DNA from: Gryganskiella cystojenkinii
Taxonomy: Eukaryota > Mortierellomycota > Mortierellomycetes > Mortierellales > Mortierellaceae
Direction of reading: 5' to 3'
Assembly: GCA_015852425.1 (NCBI GenBank)
Contig: JAAAIG010000514.1
Span: forward strand, 3,135-27,773
Length of the DNA stretch: 24,639 nucleotides
Shown: piece after piece, positions 8,833 to 15,556 of the stretch
Layout of the letters: each line of letters begins with the position of its first letter
Position numbering within the stretch: the first letter of the stretch is position 1
Translations under genes and position numbers: made by a program
Notes under the pieces: model-generated
The model's input: only the letters and a program-made list of their open reading frames with translations
Told to the model about the DNA's origin: nothing
Database searches by the model: none

Positions 8833-11493
8833 ATTTTGCGACAACGTCCACCCGACGAACTCACAGACCTTCTCGACGCCGCCTTCGATGTCTTTCCTGA
8901 ACATATCATTGACAAGAAGCAAAAAGCCACAAACAAGGACGGTAAACCCACCGAGAAGAAGGCTGATCCCAAGGAGCAAACTGGTATTCGAGAGCAGAAT
9001 CAAGATCAGGACCAACTCCAGGACCAGGATCTGATCAAGAGGAGGGGGATCGACTACCTCTCTTATACCCGCATCTTTTCCTTTGAGAATGTGGTCTTCA
9101 AACATTTTGGACGTTACGAACGTTGGGACCACCCTGCCAGGCTGCTCGATTATGCACTCAAGTCGAGTGCCACAGGTGCAATGGCAACCGAGTATGGCCA
9201 GGGTGATCACGATCAGGATCTTCTCTTCCCCTCTCTCAAGATTATGTCGATGGTGTTCGCCTCCCAGTCACAATTGACCTTGGGCTTGCCTATCAACATG
9301 GGACATTTCCGCCAAGCGGCTCTGGCGACTTCCATCCGACGAGACCTGACGTGGGTGTTCTGTTCACCCGTGATGGAAAACGTCGAGGTCCTGACAATCC
9401 CACTGTCGGATATCGATCGGTACCTGGCTTGCGTCTCGGAGTTCAGGTCCCTGATCAATGTTTCGTTCCTGATGGACGAGTTTTTGGCTCCAAGTATCGT
9501 CTTAGATATGAGAACTAATATGTTCCATGGCAATAACGGCGCGGGTATATTTGGTCAATCGGCTATGGGTGGCCCACCTGTAGATCAGGGCCTTGAAGTA
9601 GCCAAGCGAGCCATGATAACCAAACTGAACCAACAGTTCAAGACCATGTTTGAGTTTCTGATACAACATCTCGTCCATTTCCCGAAACAACTTCAACGAG
9701 CCGATTGCCCCCCCAATTTGACTTGGCCTCAGAGTGTGACGCGTTGCCCAAAGGAGATCCTCGAGGAGCTTCAGAGTCTGTTACCGGTTGCGAACCGCGT
9801 GTCGATAATAGATTATACAAATCTAATCCAAGTTACGAGTCACATTCAAGAGACGAATCTTGAGTCTGTCGAGGAGATCAAATTGCAGCGCTCCGAGCCT
9901 CACGGTGCAGCCCACAAATTGATGATCAAGAACCTGAATCGTTGTCGAGGATTGAAACGACTCAGCGCGCAGTATCCTGGCCCTGGGGCTTTCAAATGGG
10001 CCGTAGAAGACAGATTGGCTTGGGACCGACACCATGCATCTGTCGCGGCCACGGCTGCCGCGATAAGAACAAGATCCGAAATCAAGTCTGTACACTCCTC
10101 GGTCCCACCAGTTCTGCCGCCATTGCCTCTGGTGCCACTGGAGACCATCTGTATCCACACACCTACAAAACAGGACCTGGACGACATCGTGTTTGCATTT
10201 GGGGCAACCTTGAAGGACCTGAGCGCCACTGTGGGTCCACCTGAGTTTCATTTACAAGCCAAAGCAGCTGAAAAAGACAACGCCGTGGCAGGACAACCTA
10301 TTACCCCTGTCTTTCTTGATTTTCAGATCGCCGCAGAACCTTGTTGGAGTCAATTATCAGCACTGACCAAGATCTCTCTCGATGCCATGGAACGTATTCG
10401 GTTTGTGATCGAACCTGACTTTTTCACATCATTAGTGTCCAGCCGCACGAATTGTACTGCCGACCAAGGTTTCCACATCAATTTCAAGGATGAGAATATT
10501 CCCAGCAGCGACAACGAGGACAAGACTGGCAATAACAGCCATAAGCTGGAGTCACTCAGGATTGTAGATTCCTCTGGCGGTCCGTATCGCTGCCAGGATA
10601 TTCATAATTGCGAACCGTTTCTGGAACCGAGTCCCAAGATAACTCATATTGAGCTTGTGGGCTATCCAGCCCTGGTTTTCCACCCAGACTCCCTCCTTCA
10701 GACACCAAATCTGCATCAATTACGATTAGGACCGTCGATGCATCACATATCACGGTTTATTCCACCAGTGGAAGAGCTCAAGGCCTCATTCCGGGATATC
10801 TCGGACGAAACCTTGCTATCACCAATAGAAACACCTGCATTGGGTCACCGTGCTGCCTGGACTTGGGACTGGCGACTTCCTCACCTCAAACTCTTGGAGC
10901 TCTCGGGCGAGTTCGCATTCTTGTTCAAGTTTCAAATGCTCGTCAGCTGTCCTTCGCTCGAGAGTCTGAACATCAGTATTTACACCAAAGACGGTCTCCA
11001 CAAACGAGTGCTATCGGTACAGGACTTCATGACAAAGTCTAGTGTCAGCAACAGTGACAACGAAAACGGCCACCAGTCAGAATTCATCACCGCGTTAAGC
11101 CTCAAAGAACTTACCCTAATCGGACCCTGGTTCTTGAACGACGAGACAATTCAAGTCATGTACGGTTGCAGTATGAATAGGACTGCAGTTTTCCCCAAGC
11201 TGACACGCCTGAGCGAGACTATTATCTCGGCAGGTTACTCCTTAAAAGTCTGGCTGGCGTTGATGCAGGGTCTACCGGATCTCAAGACGGTTTATTGTGG
11301 ACTGTATGACCAAAGCGAGGTGGGACCTGAGATCTTGAAGAACCATTATGGTTTGATCGCTCAACCAATGTGGGTGACTGGACCGGATGGGCGTAGCACG
11401 TTGGAAAAGACGGTTCCACTTAAGGACACAGTATACCATTTCTGTAGCGGATCTTTTCTCTTTTCCAAAGATGCGGCGGAAAGGATTTCTTGA
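8833..11493 (+). CDS. Large LRR-type paralog lacking its F-box (5'-deleted, frame otherwise open)
   Basis: The reading frame matches the intact 972-aa protein at 15557-18475 from its residue ~74 (ILRQRPPDE) to near the end, about 70-75% identical by eye in the parts I aligned. The N-terminal F-box region of the intact copy is missing. Homology begins abruptly at about 8833, after promoter-like sequence. There is no in-frame ATG until 9181, which would give 770 aa. No stop or frameshift interrupts 887 codons. The C-terminal part carries leucine-rich-repeat-like segments and the block HRAAWTWDWRLPHLKLLELS, shared with the intact copy. Without an F-box it could not dock to Skp1 in the usual way. 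It is either a young pseudogene, a truncated protein started at 9181, or a gene whose first exon I could not identify. AATAAA at 11530 lies 37 nt after the stop. Confidence 0.6.
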   Translation: MLRQRPPDELTDLLDAAFDVFPEHIIDKKQKATNKDGKPTEKKADPKEQTGIREQNQDQDQLQDQDLIKRRGIDYLSYTRIFSFENVVFKHFGRYERWDHPARLLDYALKSSATGAMATEYGQGDHDQDLLFPSLKIMSMVFASQSQLTLGLPINMGHFRQAALATSIRRDLTWVFCSPVMENVEVLTIPLSDIDRYLACVSEFRSLINVSFLMDEFLAPSIVLDMRTNMFHGNNGAGIFGQSAMGGPPVDQGLEVAKRAMITKLNQQFKTMFEFLIQHLVHFPKQLQRADCPPNLTWPQSVTRCPKEILEELQSLLPVANRVSIIDYTNLIQVTSHIQETNLESVEEIKLQRSEPHGAAHKLMIKNLNRCRGLKRLSAQYPGPGAFKWAVEDRLAWDRHHASVAATAAAIRTRSEIKSVHSSVPPVLPPLPLVPLETICIHTPTKQDLDDIVFAFGATLKDLSATVGPPEFHLQAKAAEKDNAVAGQPITPVFLDFQIAAEPCWSQLSALTKISLDAMERIRFVIEPDFFTSLVSSRTNCTADQGFHINFKDENIPSSDNEDKTGNNSHKLESLRIVDSSGGPYRCQDIHNCEPFLEPSPKITHIELVGYPALVFHPDSLLQTPNLHQLRLGPSMHHISRFIPPVEELKASFRDISDETLLSPIETPALGHRAAWTWDWRLPHLKLLELSGEFAFLFKFQMLVSCPSLESLNISIYTKDGLHKRVLSVQDFMTKSSVSNSDNENGHQSEFITALSLKELTLIGPWFLNDETIQVMYGCSMNRTAVFPKLTRLSETIISAGYSLKVWLALMQGLPDLKTVYCGLYDQSEVGPEILKNHYGLIAQPMWVTGPDGRSTLEKTVPLKDTVYHFCSGSFLFSKDAAERIS

Positions 11494-11529
11494 GTAGAAG
11501 AAAGAGTAGCGACGATGCTGAGGAGGGAT

Positions 11530-11535
11530 AATAAA
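11530..11535 (+). terminator. AATAAA poly(A) signal of the F-box-less paralog
   Basis: AATAAA lies 37 nt past the stop, within a 3' flank that is conserved in the fragment at 15256-15359, where the same signal lies at 15296. Confidence 0.5.
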
Positions 11536-11580
11536 ACCAGCGGGCAAATAAACAAAGAGTAGCAAGAAGGGTTCAGACGA

Positions 11581-11778
11581 GTGCGTATAGGTGTCGAGGT
11601 TTCTCTGCTGGGCCAAAGAACAAAGCCGTTGTCTGAATCAAGTGCGGGATCGCTAGTGGACAACGAGGAGGAGGGCGAGATTAAGAGCAGCGTAGTGCTG
11701 ACGCAAGAAGAGGAAGCTGCCCTGGAAGCGCTGGAGCCAAGGAATTTGTTCAGTACGTCCTCGAGTTGCTGTAACTAA
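11581..11778 (+). other. Orphan acidic ORF ending in Cys-Cys-Asn
   Basis: A 65-codon frame begins within the conserved 3' flank of the paralog and continues as Ser/Glu-rich sequence (VDNEEEGEIKSS, LTQEEEAALEALEPRNLF), ending in TSSSCCN. Composition and ending resemble a last exon, possibly with a C-terminal prenylation-type double cysteine as in some Rab/Ras proteins, but no GTPase motif lies upstream. A possible acceptor (GTATAG at about 11590) precedes it. It may be an exon fragment displaced by the duplication. I do not recognise the gene. Confidence 0.3.
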
Positions 11779-12213
11779 GAGCATTCAAAAATATTCATTC
11801 TCGCAAAAATGCAACACGATTAAAATAATGTTAAAATTTATGACTTCGCTGATTGTTGCTATTATGGTTGTATGGCAGTATATAAAGTTACTCCATGGAG
11901 ACAACGCTTAAATATGAGAAGAGGTGCAAGAGCTAGAGTCAAAGATGCCTGATATTACGATTAATAAATATATGCGAGAGCCTTTTACAGTGACGCCAAA
12001 CAGGCCATAAGCATCCCAAAAACTATGTCGGACCAAACTGCCTTTTGAACCGTCTGAATCGAAGATTTCTTGGCTATAGTCAGTGTATTTGAAAGAGTAT
12101 CCGCTGATGATGATGATGATGAAGATGGCGAAGAGAAGAGTGAAGATCCAAGGATGAGTCGACCCAGGTAATGTTGTCCGCGGAGATTCATTCCAGAGCT
12201 TGCCCCTGCGCTT
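11779..12213. other. Spacer containing the shifted-frame C-terminal extension of the chitin deacetylase relative
   Basis: 11779-11984 shows AT-rich spacer only. From 11985 to about 12240 the minus strand is open in a frame shifted by one from the annotated end of the chitin deacetylase homologue. It reads Ser/Ala/Gly-rich, then a seven-Ser run, then a hydrophobic end (DIVFGMLMACLASL). Such Ser-rich linkers plus hydrophobic tails are usual in GPI-anchored chitin deacetylases, so this is probably ancestral coding sequence now out of frame. Confidence 0.45.
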
Positions 12214-13520
12214 CTAGACGCCGCCAGTTCGGGTCGCATAAGGGGATGTATCATGAAGACACTCGGCCACGGTTGTGATCTTAAGGGTCTTCGAGAGACC
12301 ATAAGGAATCAACTCCTTGGCGACGGCCACTGTCTCTGGACTGATATCATTCTCTACTGAGATGAACCCCTGAGAATTGTTGGCCGAAGGATCTATATAT
12401 CTGTCGAGTACCTCCCTGAATTTGGTTTCTACACTTCTTACGGAAAGTTCGGGCACTGGTGGAAAAACAAAGGGGAAAAAAACAAAAGAGATGCGTCAGT
12501 ACGACATCTAAAAAAAAGGAGAGAAGAAAAATCCAAAAATAAAGACCCCTTCCAACTAAATAGCTTACTCTTCGAATCATTCGAATCAAATGCTTTCCCA
12601 CTCCAATTCACGACGGTATAACCAAGTTCTTTAAGGACGTATCGAACGCGGTTATCGACATCACCATAGGGTGGACGCACGTAGCGGACTCTGTAGCCAG
12701 TAGCCTGCTCGATCGCCTTCTCGGTCCATCTGATCTCGGCCACAATTTGTTCGTTTGTCAGTGTCGTCAACGCGTGACCAGACCAGCTATTAAGGAAGGG
12801 GTGTAAAGATAAGCGACGTGAACAACAAAAAAGGTCAATTTTCAGAAGATCTTTTCTGCCAGGCAATGCGAACAGCGAGATACGTACTGTTCGAATGAGT
12901 GAGGATGGAGAATGGGAGATTGCATAAACGACACGGGGCAGCAAAGAAAGTAGGTGAGAGAGAAGCGTCAATAATATAGAAACTTACGTATAAGAAGCCA
13001 AATGATGACCCGCGTTGACTTCCTTCAAGACCAGTTCCGGGAGCTTGACCACGTTGGATCCACTCAAGAAAAATGTCGCCTTGACATTTTGTTCACCCAA
13101 AAATTGCAGCAATTCAGGTGTCGCCTCCGTGGGACCATTATTAAACGTTAGACCCCAGACGTTCTTGTCCGGGCACGTCACTACATCACCTGCTGCACAG
13201 TCCTCGCATGTCCAGTGACAAACACCTTCGGGGACTTTGTCAGGGCATATAAGTGGGTTATCGGAATTGGGACTGATGACGGGAGAACCTGTGAGATTAA
13301 TCTCAGAGAGCCATTGCCTTACTTCAACCGAATCTGTAGGTGGGACCTCGGAATATGGTGGGTAGCCGCTCAGAGGCACTGCGTCAGCAGAGGAAGAGAG
13401 GAGAAGAGCCGCTGTCACAGATAAAAATGCAATTGCGGTTGTGAACAGAAATTTTTTCCTAGGATTACGACGCTTGCTCGAGGTGGTGGTGGTTCTGGTG
13501 CTGCTGGTGGTGGTGTGCAT
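12214..13520 (-). CDS. Chitin deacetylase (CE4/NodB) homologue with degenerate active site, three exons (complement join 12214..12455, 12569..12786, 12988..13520)
   Basis: Predicted 330 aa. Introns of 201 and 113 nt have GTAAGT/TAG and GTAAGC/CAG ends in correct phase. A basic N-terminus is followed by a hydrophobic stretch at about 24-41 (signal peptide or anchor), then the Cys-rich pre-domain typical of Mucoromycota chitin deacetylases (CHWTCEDC), then NodB. The fold markers are kept: KATFFLSG, RPPYG at 215-219, LGYTVVNW and QGF. The catalytic ones are not. Motif 1 TFDDGP is TFNNGP (N127, N128); the motif 2 HTWSH is YTWSGH (Y177, G181, with H182 displaced by one); motif 5 LEHD is VEND (N286). 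Active family members deacetylate chitin to chitosan at the cell wall with a metal held by Asp-His-His. This protein should not, so it is a candidate pseudoenzyme, perhaps a secreted chitin-binding protein. The start at 13520 is the Met just before the signal region. The frame closes early relative to GPI-type relatives. Confidence 0.85.
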
Positions 13521-13854
13521 CTTTTCCGATTTTTTGAGTGTCCTTGGATTACGAACGGTAAGATTTTTATTTTTCTGACAGAGGATAAAAATTTGTGATA
13601 GAGTCTCGATGACAGAGTGAGAAAGAGTCTGTGTGAAATGTAGGCAGTGAAATGGAAAGGGTGGATAGACCGATGGAAAAAAAAAAAAAAAAAAGAGGAC
13701 CAGAGCCTCCTTGGTACTTATAGTCAGTGGCTCCTCATTTACCCTTGGGTAACTCTTTTCTCCTTCAATGAGGGTCAACCAAAGAGTGATCTGGCCCCGC
13801 AGATGCCAAAGGTTTTAAGGAGGCTTGTAACATTAGCCAATATAAATTTTTGAA
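13521..13854 (-). promoter_or_regulatory. Promoter region of the chitin deacetylase homologue
   Basis: On the minus strand a TATAAGT element lies at 13722-13716, about 200 nt before the ATG at 13520. A run of 17 T (13694-13678 region) and CT-rich sequence follow. The frame is open through much of this region, but as translated pyrimidine-rich sequence without family similarity. Role inferred from position and composition. Confidence 0.4.
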
Positions 13855-13888
13855 CTAGCAGATTTGCTCGGGGCGTGAGCCCCGAGTC
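13855..13888 (-). mobile_element. Helitron-like 3' terminus (GC-rich hairpin followed by CTAG)
   Basis: On the minus strand an 8-bp perfect stem (CTCGGGGC, 4-nt loop, GCCCCGAG) is followed by CAAATCTG, then CTAG, then T in the flanking DNA. Helitrons end in a short GC-rich hairpin about 10 nt before CTRR and insert between A and T; all of these fit. The element would extend toward higher coordinates. I could not identify its 5' TC end, and no Rep/helicase coding sequence is visible, so it would be non-autonomous or decayed. A chance hairpin or another repeat type remains possible. Confidence 0.45.
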
Positions 13889-13919
13889 ACAATTTTTATT
13901 CTATGGTGAATAATAACTA

Positions 13920-14820
13920 AAGAACTACTGGCTGATAGATTGCCCAGCAGGACACGAGAAATTGTCATTGCTCGGTCAACGTCACCGTTAATAAAACTTG
14001 ACAGAGAAGACCACCCGAGAGGAGGCATGAGGATCTGGCCAACACCGGCGCTTTGCCCTTGCCTTTGTCCAGGCAGCTGCTGTCAGAGAAGACTGCCGAT
14101 TTATCCACCAGCCGCTTACCATGGGTTTCGTCAAGAGCTGGCGCATTGTCTGCCTTGACCTAATCCTGACGACGTCAGGATCTGGCACGAGTTAGCGGTT
14201 TGGAGACTGCCAATTGCTCCACCAGCTGCTCACCAGGGGTTTTGGCAAGAGCTGGCACTTTGTCTGTGCAGACTTCAACCTGACGACGTCTGGATCTGCC
14301 GCGAGTCGGCGGTTCGTCCTCATTCTTGTCCTCAGCGATCTGATTACCAGTGTCAATTTCCATGAGCCCTTCGTCAATAGGGGAAGCTGATGCCTGTGCT
14401 TACTTGTGAGTCTTGTCGGACACTTTGTCTTTGTTTTCGGCGCTCTCAACTTGGGAATGTCTGGTACGGATCAACGGTTCGTGGTCCTCGTCACGATAGT
14501 CCTCATCAATGTCGAGGTTCCCAATACTGTCGAAGTCATCGTCCTCCCTGGCTCTCAGTGTCAATATCCATGAGTCTCTCGTCCACAAGGACAACAAGAG
14601 TTGGTACTTGTTGACTGTTTTTGTTGGCGACGTCATGATCAGCAGCAACTTCCTGTCCCTGCTTGACCTTTGAGGCCTCGTAGGCTTGGACCTCGAGCCC
14701 TTGGAAGCGGCGAAATGAAGAGGCAGTGGCCGGCCATTTTTCACTAAATCTAACACCTTGGTGTAAGCCATCCTCATTGTTAGCGGCATTCGGTTCTCTT
14801 CAATGTTGACGTTGGCTTGT
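13920..14820 (-). pseudogene. Decayed repeat-containing ORF, unrecognised
   Basis: Minus-strand coding-like sequence survives in pieces broken by shifts and stops. The order is: MAYTKVLDLVKNGRPLPLHF; then a shifted piece with EASKVKQGQEVAADHDVANK and VPTLVVLVDERLMDIDTESQ; then a shifted acidic piece (EDDDFDSIGNLDIDEDYRDE); then, after an in-frame stop at about 14400, IDEGLMEIDTGNQIAEDKNE. The last parts hold diverged repeats of the type RRRQVE..DKVPALAKTPGEQLVEQLA and DNAPALDETHGKRLVDKSA, split by stops near 14178. At DNA level the last two repeats align over about 110 bp (14109-14310). I do not recognise the family. Its position next to the Helitron-like end suggests cargo or element-derived sequence. 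Confidence 0.5.
14109..14310. repeat. Two diverged ~110-bp direct repeats
   Basis: CCACCAGCCGCTTACCATGG (from about 14110) and CCACCAGCTGCTCACCAGGG (from about 14220) begin two units. Each continues through a GCAAGAGCTGGC-like block, a TTTGTCTG-like block and TGACGACGTC(A/T)GGATCTG. They encode the repeated segments of the decayed minus-strand ORF. Confidence 0.65.
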
Positions 14821-15255
14821 GGCAACGGTGATAACGAGCAGTCAGTTGTCATCACCGCGTCAAGTCTTAAAGAACTCTTCCTAAGCGGATCCTGGTTCCT
14901 GAACGACGAGACAATTCAAGTCATGTACGGCTGCAGTATGAATAGGACTGCAGTTTTCCCCAAGCTTACACACTTGAGCGAGAATAGTATCTCGGCAGGT
15001 TACTCTTTAAAAGTCTGGCTGGCGTTGATGCAGGGTACTACCGAATCTCAAGAGGGCTTATTGTGGACTATGACCAAAGCGAGGTGGGAGCTGAGATCTT
15101 GAAGAACCATTATCGTTTGATTGCTCAACCAAAGTGGGTGACTGGAGCGGATGGGCGTCACACGAAAAGACGGTTCCATTTAAGGACACAGTATTCAACT
15201 TCCGTAGCGGATCTTGCCCCTTTCCTAATGATGCCGCGGAAAGGAATTATTGAGT
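14821..15255 (+). pseudogene. C-terminal fragment of the large F-box/LRR paralog, frameshifted
   Basis: Homology to the last ~140 codons of the two large copies begins abruptly at about 14821 (GNGDNE aligned with NSDNEN). Relative to the copy at 8833-11493 it carries a 1-nt insertion at about 15037, a 2-nt loss near 15069 and a 4-nt loss near 15164, so no single frame covers it. Its end (residues matching DAAERIS) and its 3' flank match the F-box-less copy better than the intact copy 300 bp downstream. It is a remnant of a third tandem copy, cut off on its 5' side at the Helitron-like/decayed-ORF junction. Confidence 0.85.
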
Positions 15256-15556
15256 AGATGAAAGAGTAACCAACGGTGCTGACGAGGGTTTCGATAATAA
15301 AACCAGCGGGCAGATAGGCTAAGAGTAGCAACTAGGGTTCGGACGAGTGGGTATAGGTGGCAATAATAAATTGAACCTTGGCCACACCTTGCGATGTTGT
15401 GTTTTTCCGGCAATGCTCAGAAAAAAGAGCAGGCGTTGGTCTGTGGTTGGATTTTTGTGGCGAAGTAAACGGCATAACATGTTACTGTCGCTTTTTTTTT
15501 TTTCTCCATCTACATTCATCCTCAACCTCCATTCCTTTCGTCATTCAACATTAATC
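15256..15556 (+). promoter_or_regulatory. Duplicated 3' flank followed by the promoter of the intact F-box gene
   Basis: 15256-15359 matches the 3' flank of the F-box-less copy (11494-11595), including AATAAA at 15296 and ACCAGCGGGCA, and diverges just after GTATAGGTG. 15360-15556 is then the upstream region of the intact gene, with a T run at 15489-15500 followed by CT-rich sequence up to the ATG. The frame is open from 15347, but the sequence before 15557 does not look like protein. Confidence 0.55.

Noticed and set aside
14109..14310. Direct repeats considered as a CRISPR-like or satellite array
   Set aside because: Only two diverged ~110-bp units with coding-like content; eukaryotic context.
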